The notes below the pieces were generated by a model. That model was not told the DNA's origin. It ran no database searches and saw only the letters and a program-made list of their open reading frames with translations. This document shows positions 48,837-59,779 of a stretch of 64,000 bases of DNA, piece after piece. Within the stretch, counting starts at the first letter, position 1. The number at the start of each line of letters is the position of its first letter. The translations under genes were made by a program, and so were the position numbers. Source of the stretch: Cordia subcordata (Eukaryota > Streptophyta > Magnoliopsida > Boraginales > Cordiaceae); assembly GCA_028554755.1 (NCBI GenBank), contig JAPTOF010000003.1, positions 30,150,001 through 30,214,000 of the forward strand. The letters are read 5' to 3'.

Positions 48837-50033
48837 TCAGTAATAGGGTGGCATGCCCTGATACATTCCGCCAGATGGGCCTCTTGGCCCTACACCCGGT
48901 TGCGGCACCTGCGATGCATAACCTGATTGTGCCCCATAATTTCCGCTATCTGGATAGCCTCCTGAACTTGGCATTCCCATAGAACTTGGCGGCATCCTAT
49001 ATCCTGCTGCATTGTTCAAACCACTACCATAACCTCCGGCACCAACACCAGCTCCAGGTCCACTACCGTACTGTGCCGCAACACCAGGCCCATACCCACT
49101 AGGAGGAAACCCTGCCCCTTGGTTCCCGTATCCAGGCCCAGCCGGCCCAGTCATATTTGGAAGACCCATTCCAGGCTGCTGGGGAGGGGCACCCTGATAT
49201 CCAGCATAACCGCCATAATTAGACCCTGCCTGCATCGGTGAAACTCCTATCTTATCATCAGAAGGCATTCCAGCATTCGGTTGCTTCCCCTTCTTATTGT
49301 CCGTAGCAAACTTACAGACCACTTGGTGCCCATCTATAGTTTTCATAGGATCAACCAATGACGCCCGTGCTCCTTGCTCCGTTTTATACACAAAAAATGC
49401 AAAACCTTTCGCCTTTCCTGTCTGTTTATCGAACCCTAAAGGCCCTTCCTCAATTTCCCCGTACATCGAGAAATGCTCCAACAACCTTTCCGATGATATT
49501 TCAAACGGAATGTTTCCAACGTAAATCTTACGGGCCGCCACGTCAGCAGAATGTGAACTCCCGGAATTGCCAGCTGCCGCCAGCTGCGTAACCGTTATGC
49601 GGCCATCGATTTTCTTGTTGGGTTCTCTGAGGGCTAAAACAGCCCCGTCGATGTGCTTAAAGGTCACGAATCCATAGCCTTTGGATTTTCCGGTGGCCTT
49701 ATCGGTGATTACTATCGCCTCGTCAATGACGCCGTATGCTGAGAAGACGGACCGAAGGCTTTCCGTTGTGGTCTCCCACCCAAGGCCCCGAATGAAGAGC
49801 TTCCGCTGCGCGGTGTCTGCGTCCGCAACGCTGCGGACGGCTTCGAGCACATCGGGGTGGCGGAGGAGAGCAGAGCGAAGGATTGGGACAAGTTGCTCCT
49901 TCGATAGATTCTCTAGGATTTTGTCTGCGTCCTCTGCGGAGAGGACAGTAGGTGGTGCTGCGGTGGAGACGTCCCCGGGGACAGGATACGCGCTGCCGTT
50001 CTCGTCGGCTTTGCGCTTCTTTGAGAGATCCAT
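48837..50033 (-). CDS. UBA2-type RNA-binding protein, two RRMs, copy A
   Basis: A single-exon CDS of 398 residues. The N-terminus has a basic KKRK and an acidic/Leu-rich helix ([18 protein letters not shown]). RRM1 is at about 78-150 with RNP2 LFIRGL and RNP1 [11 protein letters not shown]2 is at about 168-245 with IYVGNI and KGFAFFVY. The tail is a Gly/Tyr/Pro-rich low-complexity domain ending MPPYY. This is the UBP1-associated protein 2 (UBA2) family, most like UBA2c: nuclear hnRNP-like proteins that bind U-rich RNA and function in mRNA stability and stress signalling. It is one of a tandem pair with the gene at 54322-55527; the RRMs are almost identical and the Gly-rich tails vary. Directly after the stop comes G|GTAAAT, a strong splice donor, so the 3' UTR is probably spliced. 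Both promoters share a telo box. Confidence 0.95.
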   Translation of the reverse strand: MDLSKKRKADENGSAYPVPGDVSTAAPPTVLSAEDADKILENLSKEQLVPILRSALLRHPDVLEAVRSVADADTAQRKLFIRGLGWETTTESLRSVFSAYGVIDEAIVITDKATGKSKGYGFVTFKHIDGAVLALREPNKKIDGRITVTQLAAAGNSGSSHSADVAARKIYVGNIPFEISSERLLEHFSMYGEIEEGPLGFDKQTGKAKGFAFFVYKTEQGARASLVDPMKTIDGHQVVCKFATDNKKGKQPNAGMPSDDKIGVSPMQAGSNYGGYAGYQGAPPQQPGMGLPNMTGPAGPGYGNQGAGFPPSGYGPGVAAQYGSGPGAGVGAGGYGSGLNNAAGYRMPPSSMGMPSSGGYPDSGNYGAQSGYASQVPQPGVGPRGPSGGMYQGMPPYY

Positions 50034-50074
50034 GTGCTGTTTAGTGGGGAACCTAAGAGAGAGAGAGAGAAATT

Positions 50075-50081
50075 AAACCCT
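50075..50081 (-). promoter_or_regulatory. Telo-box, UBA2 copy A
   Basis: AAACCCT(A) lies about 45 bases upstream of the ATG and is kept in copy B at 55583-55589. Telo boxes (AAACCCTA) are common close to the start sites of plant translation and RNA-binding genes. Confidence 0.55.
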
Positions 50082-50370
50082 ATAGAGAGAAAAGATTGCT
50101 TTTAGGTAAAACCTTGGCGTAAACAATCAGTATATACAAATAGAAGCGAACTTTGGAGCAAAAAGGCTTCGTTTGAGAAGATATTAGTCTCGTTCAGGCC
50201 TGCCCAAAGTCCTCGTCTCTGGACTGGACGTATCCAGTTATAATATCAGTCGGGACTGGATCTAAGAAAACTAGTTTCAGCTAAAAATAGACGGGTTGTA
50301 TTTGGGCCCGTCAAACGTGCAGTTTGGATTAGACTGGCCGCGATATTATCGTCGATATCAGATCCTACCA

Positions 50371-51499
50371 AACTAATTTCAACTATTTCTTATAAACATG
50401 GAGGTAAAGTGAAATAGGAAGCTAAATGGTCACAGTGTAACAGTGAGTTTCTCTCTCTCTCTTTTTTTTTTTTTTTTTCATTCCATACAATGTTAAACGG
50501 TCACAATGTAACGGTGGGTTTCTCTCTCTGTCTCTTTTTTTTTTTTTCTATTTCATACAAGGTAATAAACGGTCATAATGTAAGGTGACTTTCTCTCTTC
50601 TTATCTTTTCTATGCAGGGTAATAAATCTATTGGAAGCCCATGGATCTCATCGAAGCCCAAAGAGAAGCTCAATCTGCACAAGAGTTTGCTTATATGCAA
50701 GCCTCCTAATTAGAATTGTAATTACAATTCTCTATGATTGGTCGAAACTTACTGATCGATTGAGATGTCCTCTTAATAAATGCACAAATGACTGTCAAAT
50801 CCGTTTCAACCTTCAAAATATTTGCGGTAATGCCAGCCTCAATCCTTTGCAAAGGGCCATTGGCTCTGCTTTATTATTCAATGACGTACTAAGGTTGATG
50901 GTTTAAACTACACATACAATCCTATTACTATCTCGGAAACTCCCTTGTGCATACAATAACTAAGTCTTCTTAGGACACCCAACAATATTGAGCTTAAGCC
51001 TCACTAATCTCTTTTCTCGTTTCTACTTTGTATGTGCAACCTGATTATCGTTAAGTCTCAAGGTTTCCTCAAATTCCCTTCAGCCAAACCAAAGAGTAAC
51101 GGCAAACAAAACATTCCATCGAACCCCAAGCTTGGCCGACTATCCTTAAGGTTTCCGTCCAACCAATGGAGCCAATCGATCTGGAAAAAACTTTGGCAAG
51201 GAACATGAGTTTAGCTCGTTGAAATTGTCAAGAGATTAACAATGTAGACATATAAAAAAAATCAACACACGCAACACTTTTTATTTTAAACTTACCTAAC
51301 CCTAAACCCACAAAACGTTAATCTATATATGTGTCACCTATTCAAACTGTTAAACCTAAGGTCTAAAAGCATTAGACCTTGTCAAGATAAGAAATTTCGT
51401 ATTTTAAATATAAAAGACTTAATTGTCAATTAGTCATTAATCCAACCATAATTCTTTGTTCAATGAAATTTCAAACAAATATACGAGATTGCTTTGGTA
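50371..51499. other. Spacer between the UBA2 duplication units
   Basis: Apart from the triple repeat at 50428-50628, no feature is recognised. The open frame at 50631-50906 shows no known domain. Confidence 0.5.
50428..50628. repeat. Triple tandem repeat with pyrimidine tracts, period about 72
   Basis: Three degenerate units start at 50428, 50499 and 50571. Each begins GGTCAYARTGTAA, continues with 'tttctctctct' and a poly(T), and ends 'catacaa.gtaataaac' (unit 3 is shorter). They lie just upstream of UBA2 copy A. Confidence 0.75.
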
Positions 51500-53468
51500 T
51501 CCAGTCCAATAGAGGGGAAAATCATATATAAGATTATTACTTCAATCAATTACAATAACCGCTTTCCCTTCAATAGCATACTAAATAAGAAAATTGGATA
51601 AAAACAAATGAATTTGACAAATGTTTTTAAACTAGAAACTGTTGCAGCTGCTTGCATAATTTCAACTCCCAATTTGATGCTGCCACCCAACAGCAGTCAG
51701 CAGATGCTCCAGAATGGCTTGTATCAACTATTCACATATTTCTGAGCCACATCTTTTACTCACGATCACATTTGCAAATACAAATGCTACCTATTTGCCA
51801 CCAACCCCATCATACTGCCAACATCTTTGCCCAAGATAAGGAATCGTCTCCTTTTCCTGAGTCTCTCATCTTTGCCGAATGTGTTTTCTTGTTGCAACCA
51901 ATATAGCTTTGCATAACTGGCATTGCGCAGAAAGGCATATTACCGTGCATGATTCACAAACACCACCTACCTGGTCAGCCCCCACTCTCAACAAGTCTCA
52001 CCTTTCCCCGTTCAAATCAGTCCTTCCTGTTGACAGCAATAGAAAAGCAAGGGGGCAGGGGGACCACAACTAAGATTTTACTCTAAAGCTTCAACGTCCC
52101 TGCATCAGCATCTTACCATGAAAGCTTGCTAACTATCAAGCACAGGAACAAAAATCTCAAGGAGAAAAGGAAAAAGCAAATACACGAGTCTAACTTATTA
52201 TATACAGACATCCATCATACACTCTGGAAGTACTTTGAAAAGGTTCATTGGCAGGGCATTCTATCTTTCTTTACTTTCATTGAAGGATGAATATAGCCTT
52301 CTAGCTCCTATCAAGGATGGAATAACATAGAGAATAGAGACGCATTCAGCTTGATGCCTTGGCTAAGTTTAGATTTGCTACAACCATCGGAAGGCAAAGA
52401 CAAGCAAACAACACATCTGATGTACCACAGAGCATGCATCATGCAGAATGATTCCTGGCTAACATTCCAGCAAGTTCTCCAGAAACATGTACACATTTTT
52501 GTACATTTACAAAGGGCTGAGATCACATTTTACCTAGTAAGCAACATCCTCAGGAATCCTCAGGAATGTTGATCAGCCAGTGTAAAGCACTAAGTTTCAC
52601 ACATATATAATTAAACCAACTTGTATTTCAATTCAATATCCACTTGTTGGCCAATATTAAGTCCATCTTATCCAATCAAAAGAATGTTGGAGAAACATAC
52701 AATACTCAAACATAAAGGATCCACAAAATGGAACTGAGGCCATATTAATTCAATACTTGATTCAGTGACTCAAATGCAAAAAGTTGTAAGAATTATCATA
52801 ACCAAATTTCACAATGTTAGTTTAATCATATCCACAGTCTTTCCAGGCATTATCTAAAAAAGCAAATGACACTTTACTTCAGTTGAAAAAAGGAGCATCA
52901 AGCGGTACTGAATTGGATCTTGCTCAAGCTAAGGAAACAGGACACTTGGCAGAAGAAGATAAAAAATTTCTCAACACCCTCTCCCTCCAACCAGAAGGAA
53001 GGGGGAAAAAAAGATAATAGAAACAGCAGAAGAAAATTGAAAAAGTGGAAAGGATCTGCAGGCCAGCAGCAAGGCTTTGATTTTTTGCTACAAGAAAGTC
53101 TAACCACAACAGATCTAGATGTCATTAATGAGAAATGTAAACAATAACTAAGAAAATATATTGCCTTTGAATTTAGATATAAAGGTCCAGAAATAGATAT
53201 TCGCCTTTCAGCTACAGCTCAATTTGTTTCTCCCTGTCTGTCATCTTTATGAATAAGCCACATTTGCAAGTATAATGCCATGGAGAACATTTTCATCCAC
53301 ACAGAAAAAGAATAGCAAGTGAAAGGCTATATAAAGTCACAACTAGAGATAGTAAATGTCTTAGAAATTAACTAAAAGAACTTCTAGAATTAAATTGTCA
53401 CATAATACAGCAACATCTCAAGCACAAAATATTAGTCCGATACTCTAATCATAGGAACTAGCTAACGG

Positions 53469-53615
53469 CACAAAACCACAACTTATAAGCAGATAGTGAA
53501 GCAGCAACAGATGTACAGCAGCCATTTTATCAACCAAAGATGCATTGTCTGCAAGCACGTAATCACCAAAACCATTTAACGCAATTACGCCAAAGAAGCT
53601 CTTGAATACCTGACA
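53469..53615 (-). promoter_or_regulatory. 147-bp invariant 3'-flank element, copy B (putative UBA2 3'-UTR exon)
   Basis: It is identical base for base to 47903-48049. In the gene's sense it follows TTATGTGTCAG|GTATTC, the same acceptor-like context apart from one base. It lies about 0.71 kb downstream of the stop of UBA2 copy B. Confidence 0.75.
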
Positions 53616-54321
53616 CATAACCAGATATCACAATCCATCATTCAAATTTCAAACATATAAATCAAGTGCCAGAAAGATAGAGGTGCTATTCACAGTATGG
53701 TGCTTGAAAGAAACATATCGTACAGAAGAAATACAGAGCCAGATGATCCACACATAATTGAAAAAATATTGCCATCTGAGACCTAATTAAAGAAAGAGTA
53801 ACAGACAACAACCAGATACAGAAATGAACCACCAAACTAGCCAAACAAACTGAAATGGTTTTATGACACAAATATTGTCTTTGCCAGGCCCATCAATTGG
53901 TAAACACTTGCCGACACTAACTGAAGTGGCCAAGAAAAATCTTTAAAAAAATTGTTAGATTACAGATGAAAGAGGTGAAGTACTGCACTAAAAGTAAACT
54001 GACAGCCAGCAAAAGTGATTTATCACCAAAATCTCAACCTGACGTTAATTAAATATTTTGGAACACGACATCCAGCATAGAGTGCGCAATTATAAATATA
54101 AACAATATGTAATTCTATTACATGTGAACACAAATGAAACTTGGGTTAATTAAGCTACAATTCATAGAATACGTTTTATGGCATATCAAATTAATTAAAC
54201 TGGCGCTAACTACATTACAAAGAACACATTTATCAAGATTCAAAATTGTTATATGAGAATAATCACATTATAAAGAGCACATTTATCAAGATCCAAAATT
54301 GTTATATGAAAATAATCTACC

Positions 54322-55527
54322 TCAGTAATAGGGTGGCATGCCCTGATACATTCCACCGGGTGGGACTCTCAACCCCACACCCGGCTGTGGTCCCTGCGAT
54401 GCATAACCTGATTGCACCCCATAATTTCCACTGTCTGGATACCCTCCTGAACTCGGCATTCCCATTGAACTTGGTGGCATCCTATATCCTGCAGCATTGC
54501 TCAATCCACTACCATACTCTCCAGCACCAACACCAACACCAGCTCCAGGTCCACTACCATACTGCACACCAACACCATGTCCATACCCACCAGGAGGAAA
54601 CCCTGCCCCTTGGTTTCCAAAACCTCCTGGCCCAGCCGGCCCAGTCATATTCGGATGACCCATCCCTGGCTGCTGCTGTGGGCCACCTTGATATCCAGCA
54701 TAACCACCATAATTAGACCCCGCCTGCATTGTTGAAACTCCAACCCTATCATCAGACAGCATTCCAGCATTGGGCTGCTTCCCTTTCTTATTGTCCGTAG
54801 CAAACTTACACACCACTTGATGCCCATCTATAGTTTTCATAGGATCAACCAATGATGCCCTTGCTCCTTGCTCCGTTTTATACACGAAAAACGCAAACCC
54901 TTTAGCCTTTCCTGTCTGTTTATCGAACCCTAAAGGCCCTTCCTCAATTTCCCCGTACATTGAGAAATGCTCCAACAACCTCTCCGATGATATCTCAAAC
55001 GGAATGTTTCCAACGTAAATTTTACGGGCTGCCACGTCAGCAGAGTGTGAATTTCCGGAATTGCCCGCAGCAGCCAGCTGCGTGACAGTTATGCGGCCAT
55101 CGATTTTCTTGTTGGGTTCTCTGAGCGCTAAAACCGCGCCGTCAATGTGCTTAAAGGTCACGAATCCATAGCCTTTGGATTTTCCAGTGGCCTTATCGGT
55201 GATCACGATCGCCTCGTCAATGACGCCGTAGGCAGAGAAGGCGGAACGAAGGCTTTCCGTTGTGGTCTCCCATCCAAGGCCGCGAATGAAGAGCTTCCGC
55301 TGTGCGGTGTCGGCGTCCGCGACGCTGCGCACGGTTTCGAGCACATCGGGGTAGCGCAGGAGAGCGGAGCGGAGGATTGGGACAAGTTGTTCCTTCGACA
55401 GATTCTCGAGGATTTTGTCTGCATCCTCCGCAGAGAGGTTACTTGGTGGTGCTGCGGCGGAGACATCCGCGGGGATAGGATAGACGCTGCCGTTCTCGTC
55501 GGCTTTGCGCTTCTTTGAAAGATCCAT
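54322..55527 (-). CDS. UBA2-type RNA-binding protein, two RRMs, copy B
   Basis: A single-exon CDS of 401 residues with the same domain plan as copy A: KKRK N-terminus, RRM1 (RNP1 KGYGFVTF), RRM2 (RNP1 KGFAFFVY) and a Gly/Tyr/Pro-rich tail ending MPPYY. Differences in the N-terminal 100 residues are few (for example LRHPDVLEA versus LRYPDVLET, and SVFSAYG versus SAFSAYG). The tail has three extra residues ([10 protein letters not shown]). Both genes look intact and functional. The stop is again followed by a donor-like G|GTAGAT. The role is as for copy A; having two close copies suggests dosage or expression divergence. A frame of 156 codons on the plus strand at 54246-54716 is antisense to the tail and is not a gene. 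Confidence 0.95.
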   Translation of the reverse strand: MDLSKKRKADENGSVYPIPADVSAAAPPSNLSAEDADKILENLSKEQLVPILRSALLRYPDVLETVRSVADADTAQRKLFIRGLGWETTTESLRSAFSAYGVIDEAIVITDKATGKSKGYGFVTFKHIDGAVLALREPNKKIDGRITVTQLAAAGNSGNSHSADVAARKIYVGNIPFEISSERLLEHFSMYGEIEEGPLGFDKQTGKAKGFAFFVYKTEQGARASLVDPMKTIDGHQVVCKFATDNKKGKQPNAGMLSDDRVGVSTMQAGSNYGGYAGYQGGPQQQPGMGHPNMTGPAGPGGFGNQGAGFPPGGYGHGVGVQYGSGPGAGVGVGAGEYGSGLSNAAGYRMPPSSMGMPSSGGYPDSGNYGVQSGYASQGPQPGVGLRVPPGGMYQGMPPYY

Positions 55528-55582
55528 GTGTTCTTGAATTCGTTTGTACTTGAATTGGGAACCTAATAGAGGGAGAAAAATT

Positions 55583-55589
55583 AAACCCT
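55583..55589 (-). promoter_or_regulatory. Telo-box, UBA2 copy B
   Basis: AAACCCTA about 60 bases upstream of the ATG, conserved in position with copy A in otherwise diverged promoter sequence. Confidence 0.55.
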
Positions 55590-55900
55590 AGAAAGATAAA
55601 GAACTGCTTTTAAAATAGAACCCTTGCGTGAAGCAATTCTCCACATACACTAGAGCGAGCGAGATTTGGAGCACAACGTTCCGTTTGGGCAGATGTTAAC
55701 CTCCCCTGGTTGCTACAGTTAGGCCTGTCCAAGATCCATTCTCAATTGGGCCTGTCCATTTAGTATATTGGTAGGGACTAGATCCTAAGCAAGTTTTAGT
55801 AAAAAATTTGGCTGGCATGTACAATGGTCCTATCAAGGTCCAGCTTAGATTGGATGGGCACAGTAATATTATAGGATGAGATCAGATCCTACAACACTAG

Positions 55901-56446
55901 ACCAGCCCAATGAAAATGGACTGGACCTCCCACAACGACGAGGAGTTCTTTTTTTTTTTTTTCTTTTTTTCATTTTAAGGGAGGCCAAAAGCTAATTACA
56001 ATATGAATCTTTAACGAAAATTCTTGGACCACTCACACTAATGGTGAGAGAGATATCATTAGACTACTAGGCCTTTTTTTAATCCTATAGACTATTTTGA
56101 AATTATAATCCCCGTAAATTAATGAAAATGTCTTTGAGGGTATAAGGAGTAAGAACAATTAACTCGTGAATCGTGAAGATATTTTGAGGCCAATATTAAG
56201 TAGAAAGTGATAAAAAAACTAAAATTTGTAATTCATTTATGATTGCAATTACAACTCATTAAAATTGTCTTAGCGGTGGAAATTTTTACAAGCTTGTCAT
56301 AAGTTTTGTCCACCCAGAAGAAATCGTTTTATTTCCACAATAATATACAAAGGGTGGGGGGTGGCATCATCTGGAGAAGTATTTAGAACTGATGATCAGA
56401 ATAAGCAACAGAAAATTTGCAATGTGAACAATAATAAGACGATTGA
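55901..56446. other. Short intergenic region
   Basis: Nothing is recognised except a poly(T) tract. It includes the 3' UTR side of the ARM-repeat gene that stops at 56447. Confidence 0.5.
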
Positions 56447-59400
56447 TCAGTAAGGTAAGCTCTTGGAACTTGAAGTTGCAGCCAAGGCCTTAAGCCCGGA
56501 AGAATCAGCAGAACCATTGGCCCGACGAGTAATTTTCTCGAGATTCTTGTACAGGCTTTGTTTTACGATACTCTTCATCAATTTCTTCCCTTCATCCACT
56601 TCCTTTTGACTTATTACAGGCGAAACGATGATGATTCTTCCGACCTGTGGCCCTGAATGATTCCCCATTTTCACTTGCCTTTCATTCTTGAACCACTGTA
56701 GTAGCTTTAGCGCTCTTTTCTGAGCCAAAGCGCTGCCTAACAAGGCCACTTCAAGAAGCACAGGAACGATTCCAGCCTTCTCCATTTTGTCTCTCTGCAC
56801 TGAGCTTTGATGAGCTAAGATCATCAATATGTAGGCGGATAATTCTTGACATTTTGCGTTCTCTTCCCATGCCAATGTCTCTATCAAGCACTCCGGCACC
56901 ATCGGGTTGTTTTCCAATGCCTTCTTCCCTGTCAAGGTTACCACTAGATTCGCTAAGGTCGACAGGGCTTTCTCCGATGCTTCTATTGATGAGGACAATC
57001 TTAAGAGAGTGGTGATTACCCCAGGCGTAGCCATAGTTGCTGCATTGTCCAATACTAAAGACAGATTGTGCAATGTGGCTAAACATAAGTTGATGGTTTC
57101 AATGCTTGATGAGCTTGACTCAAGAATGCACACTGCAAAAGCAATAATTCTTGATGAGGTGAGAGGGAATCCATTGTTGGCCAGAGATGACACAGACAAA
57201 AGCAACTCTGCATATTTCTGTTTAGTTGGTTCATCCATGGAATCCCCACTTTCAGGTAATTTTGATAAGATTCCTGCCTCCACCATGACAGCCTTGTTCC
57301 TGGATGAAAAGAAAAGTACAAATATGATTAGCTAGGAACTGGTCTAATATTAAATGTAAAGCTCTGAAGTCTAAACAGATAGAATAAGTTTTAATTAAGA
57401 AATTAGTTCTCACGAAACAAAAATCTTAAAAACGTCCCCACATCAATAAAACAATTATATCTGCAATTTATATCCATAAAGGCATAAACTACTACTACTC
57501 TACTAGGAAACAGATATAAACTAAGCAAATGGTCCGGGGGGGCTAGGACAAGTTAAGTTCAACTACGATCTACCTGTGGGGCACCTCATTGAAAATTGGA
57601 GCCAAAGCTAACAAACCAAGAAATTGAAAATTAACATTATGAAAGTAAGAAGTCAACAAGATTCCCAAAATGAGATCTGCGCTGAGCTTGAAGGTCAATA
57701 AATGCAGCTTTCTTATTGTCTATGGTACCAAGACAAATTGAATAAATTTCATTGACTATATATAATATATTATTAGTGACTTCAAAGGCTTGGAATTATT
57801 CCATTGAAATTCCAACTTTTTCAAACAAATCCTGGACTTTAGTGGACAGTCAGCGCTCCTTGTGGCCTTATATTTCCATGACAGGAAACAATAATGTATT
57901 ATTTTAGTCGATCAGTTGCTTTTTTTTTAAATGAAGGAAATGGCAAAAGATGATTTTTGCTCCATACTTGGAGTGGACCACTCATGATAAAAAAATTGCC
58001 TTAGTGGTTTCCATATGTATGGTGGTGGCTGAAGAGCGCAAAACTTCAACTGGGACCGTAAGAATAAGACTACAAAGCGAATAGTAAATGTTTTCACTGC
58101 CTTCACTGAAAACCACAACCAAATGCTTATATACTTTGAAGACAAATTCTTGCTTAGACTTAAAAGTGTAACCGCTAAAGCCAACTGCTAGTATATCATC
58201 GCCTAATCAACTAGAAACCTGTGATGATAATAGTAACGAATCTTATCTTACAAAAAACTAATATAAGAGGGTGTTACATAAATCACTAGTCAGACGTCAA
58301 ATCTAAGACAACATTTTCATAGTGCACACTGCCTGATGTCCTTCGTGGCTCCCGTGACCTCATTTTACCCTTCACATTATTGCCTCCGTATTCATCATGT
58401 TGGCCAAAAGTACAACAATCTTGGCTCTGGACAATCATATATTAGCCAAAATAGAGAAAACTCTTAAAAACTTTTTCTCGGAAAAACAAACTTCACGTGT
58501 TTGGTTACTGCATATACTAAAAAGTCAATAATGGCCACTAGGATCCACATCGGTTTCTAGCTAAGTTTTGGTTACTTACCAACCTCATCCTGTTGTGATA
58601 AAAAATGAAAGCTCATTAGATAATTGCTCATTTGACTTATATCAACTTTAAGAAAAACAAGAGCTGAACATATTTAATTTCAACGTCGTCCTAGCGTAGC
58701 AAAAAGAATAATATGCGCCAACATGAACTTCATTATTTCTAATACGATATTTTCTTTAAAAAAATGGACTTAAAATCCTGGATGAGATTGAGGGGAACTA
58801 TATCTAGCAATGTTGATTTAATATCAAAATACTTAAAATTGGTTCTGATATTAACAGTGTTGGAAAATTCAAATCACTATAAACAAAACACAATATCTTC
58901 AAAGAACTTATAATATGAAATATCACAATTATTTTGAATGGAAAGGTGAAATTTTTCTAGGTGGATTTTAGTAGTCAATTAAAATTAACGAGAATGTATA
59001 TATATGAGCAGGTGTTTTACAAATTAAACGAAGGTACAACCCAACTATTGTACAAAGATGAGCAAAAATCAAAACTAGTAGGCCTTAATTTGATTGTAAT
59101 GGAATTAATAGAACAGTAAAGGCGAAGACCATAAAAGAAACAACATTAAAAAGGACATTAATATTGGCGAATTAATATTAATTAACAATTAAAAAAAGGA
59201 CCACGAAAGAGAAAAAACCAACTTACGTGAAAGTGCCATCGGCGAGCTGAATCAATGCCTCAACCGCCAATCTTCGCCGCTCCACATTCTCGGAACCAAG
59301 CATCGCCACCAGGGGCTGTACAACGCCGAGCTCAGCCATCAATTTCCTCGTCTTCAAGTCTTGTTTGGCGAGCATCGTTATCTCCTCAGCGGCCTCCTGT

Positions 59401-59687
59401 TTCTCTTGCCAGCTTCCGAAATGGAGTCTCTTCACAGCCTTCTGCAATACCATCCATTCATCCTGACGATCCGGCCTCTCTATTCCCATATCTTCTTTCA
59501 AATCTTTGTCCCTCGTCGTGTCTGTGTTTCTTGGTGTATCAAGCTGAAGAGGCGAAGGTTTAAGTTGTTTTCTTGGGGGGTTTAGCTTGAGGAATCGTCG
59601 GATGCGTGTGAAGAACCTTAACTTTGTGTAGTATGAGAACCAAGTAGTTGAAGGATCGGACATGTTTGGTGCTTTCGAAGAGGGCAT
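56447..59687 (-). CDS. ARM-repeat protein (U-box-like family without the U-box)
   Basis: Two exons, 59687-59227 and 57299-56447, are joined across a 1.93-kb intron (AC|GTAAGT ... CATCCAG|GAAC). They give 437 residues. The N-terminal 60 residues are basic ([19 protein letters not shown]). Armadillo repeats follow from about residue 80 to 370: [89 protein letters not shown]. The basic, Ser-rich C-terminus contains [14 protein letters not shown]. No U-box, F-box or kinase domain is present, so it should act as a scaffold or adaptor rather than an E3 ligase; the partner is unknown. The first ATG is only about 25-30 bases from one TATA box, so initiation at the next Met (position 59663, MSDPSTTW) is possible, although an upstream second TATA box would cover the first ATG. 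Confidence 0.87.
57300..59226 (-). other. Large intron of the ARM-repeat gene
   Basis: The intron is AT-rich and 1.93 kb long. Frames in it (for example 57927-58184) are short with no known domain. I see no nested gene. Confidence 0.7.
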
Positions 59688-59710
59688 AAGATTTTAAGGT
59701 TGATTGAGAC

Positions 59711-59775
59711 TTTTATATATGTACGCTGATAGTGCTTTCTGGCTTAAAAAAAAAAAAAAAATCCCTTTTATATAC
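59711..59775 (-). promoter_or_regulatory. Two TATA boxes upstream of the ARM-repeat gene
   Basis: In the minus sense TATATAAAAG occurs at about 59710-59719 and again at about 59766-59775, each a canonical plant TATA box, 56 bases apart with a poly(T) run between. They predict two start sites, one close to the first ATG and one about 55 bases upstream. Confidence 0.6.
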
Positions 59776-59779
59776 GTCT

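Larger units (their letters stand above)
45450..50370. repeat. Direct tandem duplication, unit A (UBA2 locus)
   Basis: This block matches 51500-55900 in the same orientation over its whole length, with many small indels. The left boundary shows 'gaggggaaaatctcatatat' against 'gaggggaaaatcatatataa'. The right boundary is upstream of the promoter, near 'tatcagatcctacc' against 'gatcagatcctaca'. It contains one UBA2 gene with about 3.4 kb of 3' flank and 0.3 kb of 5' flank. Non-coding parts are roughly 75-85% alike by eye, so the duplication is not very recent. Confidence 0.85.
51500..55900. repeat. Direct tandem duplication, unit B (UBA2 locus)
   Basis: This is the partner of 45450-50370. Order and orientation are fully collinear: 3'-flank segments (for example 'ttcagcttgatgc' at about 52345 and 46790), then the 147-bp element, then the gene and promoter. 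It is about 0.5 kb shorter because of deletions in the non-coding parts. Open frames near 51652-52073 are shadows of this flank; the frame does not survive in unit A. Confidence 0.85.

Noticed and set aside
54246..54716. 156-codon plus-strand frame rich in His and Gln
   Set aside because: It is antisense to the Gly/Tyr/Pro-rich tail of UBA2 copy B, and its frame is not kept opposite copy A.
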